NCBI RefSeq assembly: GCF_003390375.1
Contig: NZ_QUOT01000001.1
Span: 3,968,001 to 4,032,000, forward strand
DNA: 64,000 nucleotides
Direction: 5' to 3'
DNA from: Thalassotalea euphylliae
Lineage (GTDB): Bacteria > Pseudomonadota > Gammaproteobacteria > Enterobacterales > Alteromonadaceae
Made by a program: the position numbers and the translations under genes. This document shows, piece by piece, positions 42,845 through 52,210 of this stretch (position 1 is the stretch's first letter; every line of letters begins with the position of its first letter). The notes beneath the pieces are model-generated. The model ran no database searches. It worked only from the letters and a program-made list of their open reading frames with translations, and was not told where the DNA came from.

Positions 42845-44200
42845 ATGACCTCTTCTTCGCAACTACGGCAAACGATCAAACTTGCTTGGCCGATTTCTCT
42901 GCAAAACATGTTAGTCACGCTACTCGGTATGATTGATGTTGTGATGGTTGGCCACCTTGGCAATGCTGCAGTGGCTTCTGTCGGTTTAGGTAATCGTATT
43001 CAGTTTGTAGTTTTAGTTATTGCGACAGGCCTTTCATGGGGTGTGGGTGTTTTAGCTGCGCAATATTTCGGGGCAGGTAAAAGCGACAGAATTCGCCGTA
43101 GCATTCAGATAGCGTCTGTTTTTGCACTGTTGGCATTTACCCCGATAGCCATTATTAACTTTTATACTGCTGATGTCGTCATCGGCTGGGCTTCATCTGA
43201 CTCTCAGGTTATTGCGCTTGGTGAGGTTTATCTTTGGATTACCATGCCGAGTTTGATCTTTGTTGGCTTAATATTGATCGTAGAAAACGCACTGCGCAGC
43301 ATTGGCCAAGTCAAATTGCCTTTAGCATTTAGCTGTGTCGCTATAGTGATCAATATCGTTCTTAATTATTGGCTGATCAATGGCGGCTTGGGAGTACCTG
43401 CACTTGGGGTTGAAGGCGCTGCCTGGGCAACGTTAATATCGCGAGCCTTGCACTTAGCGATTATTTGGCATTTTTTAATTAAAAATCGCCATTTATTAGC
43501 GCCTAAAAGTGGTGACCTTAGTTTATTGGCGAATCGTCGTGCTTGGTGGCATCTATTTCAGTTAGTTTGGCCAATGATGATGAGTTTTGGCATTTGGTCT
43601 ATCGGTACATTCATGTATCAACTTATCTACGGGCAATTAGGTACAGAAGCCCTTGCGGTGATGAGTTTGCTTTCACCAATTGAAGGAATATTTTTATCTG
43701 TATTTTTTGGTTTAGCTTCTGCTTGCTCGATTATGGTGGGTCAAAAGCTTGGGGCTGATGCTTTTGAGCAAGCCTGGCAGGTCGCTAAATCCTTCTTTGT
43801 ACTTTGTCCAATTGTCGCAATTGGTTTAGGTGGCTTGGCGTTATTGCTTGAAGGAATTATCTTCAGTCCATATGAAAATATGTCATCACAAACACTTGCC
43901 ACAGCTCACCAAGTATTTACGCTAATTGCACTGGGTGCATGGCTAAAAGTATGTAACATGACGTTGGCACTCGGCGTTATTCGTGCAGGCGGAGATAATA
44001 AGTTTTGCATGATAACTGATATATTTGGCATGTGGGCGGTAAGTATTCCACTGACCTATATTGCGGCGACGGTTTGGAACCTACCGCTTATTTGGGTTGC
44101 CTTGGTCGCCTATAGCGAAGAAGTGGCAAAGCTTATTTTGTTTGGCTGGCGCACATGGTCAAAGAAGTGGATGCGCAACCTTTCTGTAGACGCTCATTAA
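42845..44200 (+). CDS. MATE-family multidrug exporter
   Basis: A 451-residue inner-membrane protein with about 12 helices in two homologous halves. The opening IKLAWPISLQNMLVTLLGMIDVVMVGHLG and the repeated PIEGIFLSVFFGLASACSIMVGQKLGA in the second half are typical of MATE cation/drug antiporters. The start ATG is one copy of the IS3 target duplication, so the native upstream region has been moved 1.2 kb away. No good ribosome site lies just before the ATG now; AGGG is about 20 bases off. Expression may be lost or altered. Confidence 0.87.
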   Translation: MTSSSQLRQTIKLAWPISLQNMLVTLLGMIDVVMVGHLGNAAVASVGLGNRIQFVVLVIATGLSWGVGVLAAQYFGAGKSDRIRRSIQIASVFALLAFTPIAIINFYTADVVIGWASSDSQVIALGEVYLWITMPSLIFVGLILIVENALRSIGQVKLPLAFSCVAIVINIVLNYWLINGGLGVPALGVEGAAWATLISRALHLAIIWHFLIKNRHLLAPKSGDLSLLANRRAWWHLFQLVWPMMMSFGIWSIGTFMYQLIYGQLGTEALAVMSLLSPIEGIFLSVFFGLASACSIMVGQKLGADAFEQAWQVAKSFFVLCPIVAIGLGGLALLLEGIIFSPYENMSSQTLATAHQVFTLIALGAWLKVCNMTLALGVIRAGGDNKFCMITDIFGMWAVSIPLTYIAATVWNLPLIWVALVAYSEEVAKLILFGWRTWSKKWMRNLSVDAH

Positions 44201-44308
44201 CTTATAAGAGTGGCTTCACCTTCACAGCTCCCAATTCTCAAGTCTTATATCAGCATCGTGATGTTAATGGTTAGCTTGAAGAGTGCAGGTCACTTAATTT
44301 GTATTCTC

Positions 44309-44713
44309 TTATGCGAAAAATCTTTCATAAGCAATATAACCCCAGCATAAAATCAACATACCAAAAGCAACCGTGACGCCAGCAGATCCTAAGTCTTTTG
44401 CTCTACCAATAAGCTCGTCATGATCTGTGGTGATTTTATCGGCTAAAGCTTCTATTGCCGAGTTAATAAGTTCAGCAAACAGCACAAATGCTAAAGTTAT
44501 CAATAGTATTAATAATTGTGAGCTCGAAGCCGCTAAGAAAAATGCGATTGGGCTGAGGATCAGACATATTGCTAACTCTTGGCGAAAAGCCGCTTCATGC
44601 AATAGTGCTGCTTTAAAACCTTTGTAAGAGCAGTAAGTTGCTTTGACAATACGTGTTATACCTGTGCCATTGGGCTTTTTTGAATAATCTATTGGTTGCG
44701 TCATTTTCTTCAT
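44309..44713 (-). CDS. dgkA: Diacylglycerol kinase
   Basis: A 134-residue inner-membrane enzyme that phosphorylates diacylglycerol produced by osmoregulated glucan or LPS modification. Three helices are visible. The family core FRQELAICLIL, ELINSAIEALADKI and HDELIGRAKDLGSAGV contains the catalytic glutamate and nucleotide-binding residues. Start could be 44713 or the internal ATG at 44704. A single gene, convergent with the MATE gene. Confidence 0.93.
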   Translation of the reverse strand: MKKMTQPIDYSKKPNGTGITRIVKATYCSYKGFKAALLHEAAFRQELAICLILSPIAFFLAASSSQLLILLITLAFVLFAELINSAIEALADKITTDHDELIGRAKDLGSAGVTVAFGMLILCWGYIAYERFFA

Positions 44714-45059
44714 TTAGTCGCTAAAACTTTCTTTAACCTTTCAGTAAGCCAAGTGCATAGCATATATCTACTGCTATAAATCAAAGGATTACGTTATCAC
44801 ATACGTACGTGCTTGCTAATGACTATTATTGATCCTCTTTCTAATTTTACTTTTTAAAATAACTAAAACTTAGGAAATATAGCCAATATATTGGAAATAT
44901 AAGTTTTTGACTCTGATAGGCTTAAGTTAAGGTTTTGTTTTAAAAGGTAAAAATATATGGCATTGGAATTGAAACGAAAGTTGCTGATAACGACTTATTG
45001 AACAGCATTTGCTTATAGGTCAATAGCAATGCAACGAACTTAAGGTTAAGGATAGAATA
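44714..45059. other. Intergenic region, dgkA to DUF2884 gene
   Basis: A 346-base AT-rich gap between divergent genes. It holds a 12-base perfect palindrome CCAATATATTGG (44883-44894), but nothing else that could be assigned. Promoters for both genes must lie here. Confidence 0.4.
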
Positions 45060-45884
45060 ATGAAAAAATTAACGGCGGCCAGTGTTACCCTAATTTCAGC
45101 AACCCTGATTTCAGCAACCCTAATTTCAGCACCAGTATCGGCTCACGACATTAATAGCGATGCATGTGATGTCAACCTAGAAACCGGCATGTATATCAAC
45201 CATGAGGTCATAGGGTTCACAAAAAATGACAAAGTGTTATATAAAATTGTTGGAGAAAATACCCTTGTAGTGAACGGTGAAGAAGTTTCTTTAGCAGCTC
45301 ATCAAGAAGCTTTGGTCGCAGATTACGCTGACAGTATTCGCGCAGTGGTACCGGAAGTTAAAGGTATCGCAATTGAGGGAATTGCATTGGCTACAGAAGG
45401 CGTTAATTTAGCGTTTAATGAATTGCTAGGTGAGGGCAATAACCTCGCCAATAACCTTACACAAGAATTAAACAAGCTGGGCAGTGAATTGGATACTCGC
45501 CTTTCGTTGGAGTCTGGCATTCGTTTTGATGAAAATGGTGCTATTGGCGAAGATTTCTTAGGAGAAGATTTTGAAGAGCGTGTTGAAGACACGATTGAAA
45601 GTGCCATTCAAGATTCGATTGGTTCTTTACTTATCGCCGTAGGGCAGGAAATGTTGTTTGCTGGCGGTGATATGGAAGCTTTAGAAACCCGAATGGAAAA
45701 TTTTGGCGCCGATATCGAACAACAAATGGAAGCGCGTGCTGAGTTACTGGAAGCTAAAGCAGATGCTTTGTGTCAATCAATTGTTGTTATTGATGAGTTA
45801 GAAGCGCAGATGCGTGATGAGATTAGTGAGCTTGCTGATTTTGATTTGTTAGAAGTATCGGCTCATCATAACAACAAAATTTAG
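45060..45884 (+). CDS. DUF2884 (YggN-like) exported protein
   Basis: A 274-residue protein with a signal peptide (about 1-28, ending VSAHD) that is enlarged by three tandem TLISA units. The mature part starts with CDVNLETGMYINHEVIGF and contains long acidic helices with a second cysteine near the end (ADALCQSI), the layout of YggN. It is presumably periplasmic. Function unknown. AAGGATAGA precedes the start. Confidence 0.72.
   Translation: MKKLTAASVTLISATLISATLISAPVSAHDINSDACDVNLETGMYINHEVIGFTKNDKVLYKIVGENTLVVNGEEVSLAAHQEALVADYADSIRAVVPEVKGIAIEGIALATEGVNLAFNELLGEGNNLANNLTQELNKLGSELDTRLSLESGIRFDENGAIGEDFLGEDFEERVEDTIESAIQDSIGSLLIAVGQEMLFAGGDMEALETRMENFGADIEQQMEARAELLEAKADALCQSIVVIDELEAQMRDEISELADFDLLEVSAHHNNKI
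45087..45131 (+). repeat. three 15-bp tandem repeats within a signal peptide
   Basis: ACCCTRATTTCAGCA occurs three times in a row, each encoding TLISA. Copy number changes would stay in frame and alter only the length of the signal's hydrophobic core. Confidence 0.9.
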
Positions 45885-45991
45885 TTGCATGCTTAGCCTG
45901 TCTTCTCGAACTTTTGTCTATCTTGTCCTTTGCCAACGAATTTAAGCCCAGCTGTTGTGTAAGGGCAGGTTAGATAGAAAGCCAATTAAAA

Positions 45992-46279
45992 TTAAGGTTC
46001 AATACTGGTATTGGCGGGGTAAACTTTAACGTTACTGTCTACCTTGCCAATAAAACCACCGAAATCCAATGTCACTAGCCAATGACCTGAGTGTGGCACA
46101 ATAAGTCGAACGGGTGTGTGCATCATCAGACCGCCAATCCCAAAGCGTTTACGCGCTCTTTTATATTCTTGGAAGTGCTTTGACTCCATCAAGTAAACGT
46201 TGGCGGCGTTGCCTGACAATGAAACTTCAACAACCTGATTTTTTATTAGAATTCCTAAGTCGTAGTGCGTAAACTTCAC
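45992..46279 (-). CDS. DUF1883 domain protein
   Basis: A 95-residue protein that is almost entirely the DUF1883 domain: MKFTHYDLGILIKNQVVEVSLSGNAANVYLM, then VRLIVPHSGHWLVTLDFGG. The family is a small beta-rich fold of unknown function, sometimes fused to signalling domains in other species. It is a single gene, with divergent tapT 140 bases away. No signal peptide. Confidence 0.82.
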   Translation of the reverse strand: MKFTHYDLGILIKNQVVEVSLSGNAANVYLMESKHFQEYKRARKRFGIGGLMMHTPVRLIVPHSGHWLVTLDFGGFIGKVDSNVKVYPANTSIEP

Positions 46280-46419
46280 GTTTTACCTTGTTCACAGTAG
46301 AATAGCGCTGAATTACTTAGCTTGGCGGTAACATTTGGCAATTTTAATGCGCTTTATCACTAATGCAAAGTAAGACTCAATTCAACACATGTTCGCAAGC
46401 CAAATAGTAATCATCAACT

Positions 46420-47220
46420 ATGAATCACTCAGTGCAAAAATTATATTGCTACCGCAAAGGTATTAGCACTAAACCATTTAATGCGCGTGGCAAAAAAGTG
46501 GTGCGCTGCGAGTATTGTCAGTTAGCTAGCGACAATTGTATTTGCCATTTGCGCCAGCCCTCTCTCGCTAGTGCGCATTTCGCAATTATCATGCATGATG
46601 CAGAAGTGCTTAAACCGAGTAATACTGCGCGTTTAATTGCTGATGTGGTGCCTAATACTTCGGCGTTTATTTGGTCTCGCACTGAGCCTAATACCCAGTT
46701 GCTAGCTTTACTGGCAAACCCTTGCTATCAACCTTATGTTATTTTTCCTGAGCAATATGCGGTTGCGTCTAGGCAGGTTTATCTTAATCAAGTTCCCAAA
46801 GTCGCTGGCGAAGGCGTTAACGAACAAAAAGTAGGAAAGCAGAAAATACCACTATTTGTGTTATTGGATGGTAGCTGGCGTGAAGCGAAAAAAATGTTTC
46901 GTAAAAGCCCCTATTTAGATAACTTCCCCGTTGTCAGTGTATGTGCGGGCGCTGACTTGCTGAAAAATGAAAGCAAACAAGCAGAAAATCTAGCGGCTAA
47001 CTATATTCGCGAAGCCGAAGTAGACAATCAGTTTGCTACCGCGCAAGTGGCCGCTCAGCTACTGGCGTTAAATGGTGACCATAGGGCAAGTCAGCACTTG
47101 TCACTGTGGTTTGATTTGTTTAACTTTCAATACCAAAAAAGTGTTTGCCAGCCAAACCAAGGGCGCCGAGATGCGCTAGAACGCTATCAAGCGTTTATCA
47201 ATAAGACAGCACAGAAGTAA
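46420..47220 (+). CDS. tapT: tRNA-uridine aminocarboxypropyltransferase (DTW domain)
   Basis: A 266-residue enzyme that uses SAM to place a 3-amino-3-carboxypropyl group on tRNA uridine (acp3U47 in E. coli). The N-terminal zinc motif is CEYCQLASDNCICHL. The DTW signature appears as DGSWREAKKMFRKSPYL, a variant with the catalytic aspartate kept. LKPSNTARLIADV is the usual SAM-side motif. An N-terminal stretch of about 25 residues precedes the zinc motif. It is followed by a GNAT gene 54 bases on. Confidence 0.86.
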   Translation: MNHSVQKLYCYRKGISTKPFNARGKKVVRCEYCQLASDNCICHLRQPSLASAHFAIIMHDAEVLKPSNTARLIADVVPNTSAFIWSRTEPNTQLLALLANPCYQPYVIFPEQYAVASRQVYLNQVPKVAGEGVNEQKVGKQKIPLFVLLDGSWREAKKMFRKSPYLDNFPVVSVCAGADLLKNESKQAENLAANYIREAEVDNQFATAQVAAQLLALNGDHRASQHLSLWFDLFNFQYQKSVCQPNQGRRDALERYQAFINKTAQK

Positions 47221-47274
47221 CTGAGACATAATCGGCTAAGACAAAGCAATTAAGGTATAAGGAATTATCTAGAT

Positions 47275-47799
47275 ATGATCACAACCCAAAGATTAACACT
47301 CAGGCCACTAACGTTAGATGACTGGCAGTTTGTGATTGATATTTTTAGCCAGCCTGACTTTATCCGCAATGTCGCCGATAAAGGTATTCGCACTCAAGCA
47401 GATGCCATTGCCTATCTAGAACAGGGGCCTATGCTTTGCCAACAAACTCATGGCTTTAGTATGTTGGCAATGGAGTTGACATTAGACCTTAGCTCTTCAT
47501 CACAAACTGACGTGCAACCAAAGGTTATTGGCCTTTGTGGCTTGTTGCAACGAGATAATATGCCGTACCCAGATATAGGCTATGCCTTGTTGCCGCAGTA
47601 TTACCGAAAAGGTTACACGTTTGAAGCGGCCGAAGGAGTGCTTGGGCACTTTTCTGATATTCGCCCTGTACTGGCTGTAACTAGTGTCGATAATGACGCT
47701 TCGCAGCAACTGTTGCGAAAATTGGGTTTTAATAAAGCAGATGCCGATTTGGTTGCTAATGCTTTTGACGAGTCGGTAAGCGTCTTTCAGTTAGTTTGA
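47275..47799 (+). CDS. GNAT-family N-acetyltransferase
   Basis: A 174-residue protein of the Acetyltransf_3 (RimJ/RimL-like) type: MITTQRLTLRPLTLDDW at the start, PYPDIGYALLPQYYRKGYTFEA as acetyl-CoA-binding core, and VDNDASQQLLRKLGF at the end. It would transfer acetyl groups to an amine, perhaps an N-terminus or small molecule; the acceptor is unknown. Transcribed with tapT, possibly as a unit. Confidence 0.86.
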   Translation: MITTQRLTLRPLTLDDWQFVIDIFSQPDFIRNVADKGIRTQADAIAYLEQGPMLCQQTHGFSMLAMELTLDLSSSSQTDVQPKVIGLCGLLQRDNMPYPDIGYALLPQYYRKGYTFEAAEGVLGHFSDIRPVLAVTSVDNDASQQLLRKLGFNKADADLVANAFDESVSVFQLV

Positions 47800-47837
47800 T
47801 GTACATTCTTTGATGCCTTAATAAAGCTCTGAAAGGT

Positions 47838-48743
47838 TTATTTAGTCTGAGGAAGTAATAAATGCTGTTTTTCTTTCGCAAGCATTTTTAAGAACTCCCA
47901 AACAATGGCAACGCGTTCTAGGCGTTTAAGCTCAGGATGAGTAACTAACCACAGGCTGCGCGTAATATTAACCTTATTGGCAACCAGCTTGATCAGCTCA
48001 GCATCTTGCTCAGCTAAAAAGCATGGCAAAATACCAATCCCTAAGCCTGACTTTATTGCGCTGTATTGGCTGATAATACTGGTGCTGCGAAATACTGGCT
48101 TTATATTTTCAGCGACTTCATCTAAGTAGCTAAGCTGCTCGGTAAATAATAAGTTATCAACATAACTCACCCATGGCTGGCTAGGTAATTGTGATAAGGC
48201 TAAGTGTTGGTAATGATGTTGATGTTTACGACTACCATAAATTTGTAGCTGATAATCGGTAAGTTTAGTGACAATCATCGATGTACTTTTGGGGCGCTCA
48301 ACCATAATAGCGATATCTGCTTCATTGCGACTGATTTTGACATCGCGGGTGAACTGCAACAGCTCTACTTCTATTTTCGGGTGAGTGTTTTGTAAGCCAG
48401 TTAAATTTGGGGCGATAAAGTGGTTGCCAAATGCTTCGGTTGCGCCGATGCGCACAGTGCCTTGTTCACTGGTATTTTGCAGGGCAATTTGTTCAAAGGC
48501 TAATGTTGCATCTTGCTCCATTTTGCTCGCTCTAGCCACTAATAGCCTACCGTCTGGCGTTAATATATGACCATTGCTTGTTCGCTCAAATAGCTGTGCT
48601 GATAAGCAGGTTTCTAGCTGGTGTAAACGCCGAGAAACGGTCGATGCGTCGATACTTAACCGGCGCGCCGCGACAGATAGCTTTTCAGCGCGTGAAACTT
48701 CTAAAAATATCCGTAAATCTTCCCAGTTCATCTGCTCTGCCAT
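47838..48743 (-). CDS. LysR-family transcriptional regulator
   Basis: A regulator of about 301 residues with an N-terminal winged helix (LRIFLEVSRAEKLSVAARRL to STVSRRLHQLE) and a periplasmic-binding-like effector domain. The start at 48743 (MAEQMNWEDL) fits family length; 48731 is possible, and a longer reading from 48812 is not supported. It is divergent from mmsA with a 160-base shared gap, so it may regulate that gene; no operator was defined. Confidence 0.88.
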   Translation of the reverse strand: MAEQMNWEDLRIFLEVSRAEKLSVAARRLSIDASTVSRRLHQLETCLSAQLFERTSNGHILTPDGRLLVARASKMEQDATLAFEQIALQNTSEQGTVRIGATEAFGNHFIAPNLTGLQNTHPKIEVELLQFTRDVKISRNEADIAIMVERPKSTSMIVTKLTDYQLQIYGSRKHQHHYQHLALSQLPSQPWVSYVDNLLFTEQLSYLDEVAENIKPVFRSTSIISQYSAIKSGLGIGILPCFLAEQDAELIKLVANKVNITRSLWLVTHPELKRLERVAIVWEFLKMLAKEKQHLLLPQTK

Positions 48744-48903
48744 TGATAGCGCTCTTAGGCATAATAATTGAGGCATTATAAAAGCTAAATTAGCTTGCTT
48801 GCAATTATGCAAGATAGCTTGCGTTTATGCTTATTGTTGGCGGCAACACTAAACGCTACGGTAGCGCTATGACCTCATATTAAGTTAAGCCTAGAGAAAT
48901 GTT

Positions 48904-50406
48904 ATGACGATCCGAAAAATTCCGCTGATTATTGGCGGCGAAAAAGTGCAATCTGCAACGGATACTTGGTTAGATGTACTAAATCCGGCCACTCAAGAGG
49001 TGGTAGCACAAGTGCCAATGGCGACACCACAAGAGGTTGCCGCAGCGGTTGCTAGTGCTAAACAAGCATTTAAGACATGGTCGCAAGTGTCATTAACTAA
49101 TCGCATGCGCATTATGGTGCGCTTTCAAGAATTAGTGCGCGAGCACACCAGCGAAATTGCCGAGCTGATCACCTTAGAGCATGGTAAAACCTTACCAGAT
49201 GCCGAAGGTGAAGTCGGCAGGGCGTTGGAAGCAGTTGAAAATGCTTGTGCTATCACCCGATTACAGCTTGGTGAAATGGCCAATAACTCAGCCAATGGTG
49301 TAGATACGTACACACTGAATAAACCACTAGGTGTTGGTGTTGGTATTACTGCGTTTAACTTCCCAGTGATGCTACCTGCGTTTATGTTTCCGCCAGCGAT
49401 TGCATGTGGCAATACCTTTGTGCTTAAACCATCTGAGCAAGACCCTTCATCAACGATTCGCTTCGTTGAATTGGCATTGGAAGCGGGTATTCCTGCTGGC
49501 GTGATTAATGTTGTCCATGGCGGCCCTGAAGTGGTGGATGCATTGTGTGAACATCAAGACGTTAAAGCGGTATCTTTTATCGGTTCAACCCATGTTGGTA
49601 CTCATGTTTATAACCATGCAAGCGCGCATGGCAAACGTGCTCAGGCGATGATGGGCGCCAAAAATCATATGGTGATTATGCCTGATGCCAACAAAGACCG
49701 AGCGATTAACGATTTGTTAGGCTCAGCTTTTGGCGCTGCAGGGCAGCGCTGTATGGCCAATCCGGTAACTATTTTAGTGGGAGAAGCTAGAAATTGGCTA
49801 CCCGAAATAGCGGAGCGTGCCAAAGCCTTAAAAGTAGGGCCAGGCTCACAGCGCGACGCGGATTTAGGCCCAGTGGTATCGCCACAAGCGAAAGCACGTA
49901 TTTTACGGTTGCTCGACTCAGGTGTTGAACAAGGGGCTGAATTATTGGTTGATGGCCGTAACTGTGTGGTTGAAGGGTATGAACAAGGCAACTTTGTTGG
50001 CCCGACTATGTTTTCGAAAGTGACCACAGATATGGACATTTACACACAGGAAATTTTCGGCCCAGCACTTTGTGTGTTGGAAGCGGAAACCCTTGATGAT
50101 GCCATCGATATTATCAATACTAACCCGAACGGCAATGGCACCTCTATTTTTACCTCAAGCGGTTGGTATGCTCACAAGTTTGAAAATGAGATAGATGTCG
50201 GCCAAGTGGGTATTAATGTGCCCATTCCAGTGCCAGTTGCTTATTTTAGCTTTACCGGCTCACGTGGTTCAAAGTTGGGTGATTTAGGTCCGAACGGCAA
50301 GCAAGTGATCAGTTTCTGGACGCAAACCAAATCAGTCACTGCACGTTGGTTTGAACCAGACCACCAAGATGGCTCTGAGGTACATACCACCATCAGCTTA
50401 AAATAG
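48904..50406 (+). CDS. mmsA: CoA-acylating methylmalonate-semialdehyde dehydrogenase
   Basis: A 500-residue cytoplasmic aldehyde dehydrogenase that oxidises (methyl)malonate semialdehyde to propionyl- or acetyl-CoA in valine, beta-alanine and inositol breakdown. The catalytic cysteine is C283 in GQRCMA. The general-base glutamate of ordinary aldehyde dehydrogenases is replaced in AMMGAKNHMVIMPDA, a hallmark of this CoA-dependent class. NAD-binding FNFPVMLPAFMFPPA and KPSEQDPS are present. No other valine-degradation genes are in the window. A terminator follows. Confidence 0.94.
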   Translation: MTIRKIPLIIGGEKVQSATDTWLDVLNPATQEVVAQVPMATPQEVAAAVASAKQAFKTWSQVSLTNRMRIMVRFQELVREHTSEIAELITLEHGKTLPDAEGEVGRALEAVENACAITRLQLGEMANNSANGVDTYTLNKPLGVGVGITAFNFPVMLPAFMFPPAIACGNTFVLKPSEQDPSSTIRFVELALEAGIPAGVINVVHGGPEVVDALCEHQDVKAVSFIGSTHVGTHVYNHASAHGKRAQAMMGAKNHMVIMPDANKDRAINDLLGSAFGAAGQRCMANPVTILVGEARNWLPEIAERAKALKVGPGSQRDADLGPVVSPQAKARILRLLDSGVEQGAELLVDGRNCVVEGYEQGNFVGPTMFSKVTTDMDIYTQEIFGPALCVLEAETLDDAIDIINTNPNGNGTSIFTSSGWYAHKFENEIDVGQVGINVPIPVPVAYFSFTGSRGSKLGDLGPNGKQVISFWTQTKSVTARWFEPDHQDGSEVHTTISLK

Positions 50407-50446
50407 GGTTTATTGTCTAAAGCAAAATACAAAGGGCAAAAAGCAA

Positions 50447-50483
50447 AAAGCGAAAGTTGGCCTGTGCTGACTTTCGCTTTTTT
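50447..50483 (+). terminator. Rho-independent terminator after mmsA
   Basis: AAAGCGAAAGT (50447-50457) pairs perfectly with ACTTTCGCTTT (50470-50480), followed by further T. Confidence 0.85.
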
Positions 50484-50524
50484 AGTGCTGTTAAAGAAAG
50501 GAATTCTGAGAGCGAATTAGAAAG

Positions 50525-50824
50525 TTATATCCGATAAGCTGGCATATCAACGGCATTCAGTTTTAAGCCGTATAGCTCCATCGTACCAGTGGCACTGGAT
50601 TCACCATCATCACTAAATTCAAAATCAAATAAGCTACGAATATAAAAGCCTTGGCGTTTATTAAAGCGAGGCAGTGCGCTTTTACGGAACACAGAAATTA
50701 GCTGTAATCCCTGTTGTTCGCAGTGGCGCTTAGCGTGAAGTTTGGCGATTTCGGCGACTTTTCGTAAGTACCAAAAATACCAGCCGATTAAGAAAATCCC
50801 CAACAGTAAATAAATATCGCCCAT
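50525..50824 (-). CDS. DUF3301 membrane protein
   Basis: A 99-residue protein. The start MGDIYLLLGIFLIGWYFWYL at 50824 gives an N-terminal membrane helix followed by a cytoplasmic part with HAKRHCEQQGLQLI and a C-terminal GTMELYGLKL, matching DUF3301. A longer reading from 50899 would overlap the next gene by 41 bases and hide the helix. Function unknown. It and the upstream DUF3549 gene form a conserved pair near yqcC and truC in gammaproteobacteria. Confidence 0.8.
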   Translation of the reverse strand: MGDIYLLLGIFLIGWYFWYLRKVAEIAKLHAKRHCEQQGLQLISVFRKSALPRFNKRQGFYIRSLFDFEFSDDGESSATGTMELYGLKLNAVDMPAYRI

Positions 50825-50858
50825 ATGTTTCTCAGTTCTTTCTTGGTATTGTTGCTCG

Positions 50859-51905
50859 CTAGCCAAACAGCTGGCCAATGGCTTTTGCCAGTGCGTCACT
50901 GCGAGTTTCGCTGCGCATTACAGCAAAGACATGAGGCCGCAAGGCAGGAATTGCAACTAGGTCTTTAAAAATCGCGGTAAATAACGCGAGATCTGACTTG
51001 TCTGCTAATTGTGATAACAGCTGCTCAAGCGTTGTTGCGTTTAAGCCTAACCAGCAACGACCAGCAATCGTGATATAAATATCATCCGCTTGCGGCTTAG
51101 CCAATAACTCACCAATTAAAGCGATAGCATGTGGATGCTCAGCACTGCTGGCTAGCGCTCTAATCATTTGCGCCGTTACTTCACTTTCTGTACTAGCGCT
51201 TTCTGTGCTTGCGAGAGTTTTTGCATTAATTTGCTTGATTAATGCTACCAAGGCTTCAAGCACATTTAGTGGCAACTGCTGATTTTCCAGTGCATGACAA
51301 AATGGAATTAATACATTAGCGTCAAAGTTGTGGAGATTTTTTGCCACCGCCTCGCTAATACTTGCTTGATTAATTTCCGCTGCTAAATCACTGATCCCTT
51401 GGATACCAATCGTTTGCCATTCATCCCAAGCAAGCTGACCACTAACGTATTCTTGAAAGTGCTCAAAGTGAATACTCGCCGGCTGTTTAAGCTCTTTTCT
51501 AACTAACGTATTTATTGTCGCCAATTTATATTCAGCTGGGGTGATATGGTATGGGTTGCTGTTAAGCAACTCTTCTTGTTTTTCGGTGGGGTCAACCGTT
51601 AAGTCTTGACCTAATGCTTCGATTATTATCGCAATAAAGTGATTGCGCGCGCCTTGGTTTAATAAGCCTCGCTCATCTAAAGGTAACTTGATAAACCACA
51701 GGTAGGGTGTTTTCGACTTTGCTTGCCAAAACGCAATCGCAATATGGGCATGCCCTTGGCTTGGATAAGGGTAGGGCATCATATTTTGTTCGACGCGGTT
51801 AAAATCATCTTTACTGATTTTAGTAATTTTACGGCCAATATCGTAAATGCGGAATTGCGAGCCAGAAAATTGCAATAGCTCTGAAATAGTATCGATGCGA
51901 TCCAT
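50859..51905 (-). CDS. DUF3549 family protein
   Basis: A 348-residue cytoplasmic protein. The opening MDRIDTISELLQFSGSQFRI with DIGRKITKI and PYPSQGHAHIAIAFW is characteristic of DUF3549. The second half is helical. Function unknown. Upstream of the DUF3301 gene by 34 bases, so probably one transcript. A MITE-like element lies 32 bases before its start and could affect expression. Confidence 0.82.
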   Translation of the reverse strand: MDRIDTISELLQFSGSQFRIYDIGRKITKISKDDFNRVEQNMMPYPYPSQGHAHIAIAFWQAKSKTPYLWFIKLPLDERGLLNQGARNHFIAIIIEALGQDLTVDPTEKQEELLNSNPYHITPAEYKLATINTLVRKELKQPASIHFEHFQEYVSGQLAWDEWQTIGIQGISDLAAEINQASISEAVAKNLHNFDANVLIPFCHALENQQLPLNVLEALVALIKQINAKTLASTESASTESEVTAQMIRALASSAEHPHAIALIGELLAKPQADDIYITIAGRCWLGLNATTLEQLLSQLADKSDLALFTAIFKDLVAIPALRPHVFAVMRSETRSDALAKAIGQLFG

Positions 51906-51937
51906 AAGTGAAAAAGTAGTCGAATTTGAAGCGAATT

Positions 51938-52160
51938 ATACCCAAGCCGCTTTAATATGCGAGTTTCAGTTGGAATTAAAAGCGATTTAGGCAAGGCGTT
52001 GGTTTTTAATAATGGCTATCCCTTATCAAAATCAACAACGTAGCATAAATTGTTTTTAAACCAACATTAATCACTATTTGTTAGAGTGCAGCTAAATCTT
52101 AACTTTACTGAGTACTGCCACTAACGCACTGATACTTGCAGCTTGAAGTGGTTTGGGTAT
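51938..52160. repeat. MITE-like element, family 3 (223 bp)
   Basis: Ends are ATACCCAAGCCGCTTTAATA and, on the other strand, ATACCCAAACCACTTCAAGC, an imperfect terminal inverted repeat of about 25 bases. The interior contains GGCAAGGCGTT, also seen in family 1. No coding capacity. It fills most of the gap between divergent DUF3549 and yqcC genes. Confidence 0.75.
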
Positions 52161-52210
52161 GCGGCGATAATGCCGCGCTAACACCATGACCAATGTTTGC
52201 AAATCATTAA

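Noticed and set aside
44883..44894. 12-base palindrome CCAATATATTGG
   Set aside because: Short and AT-rich, expected by chance in such DNA; no link to a promoter could be made.
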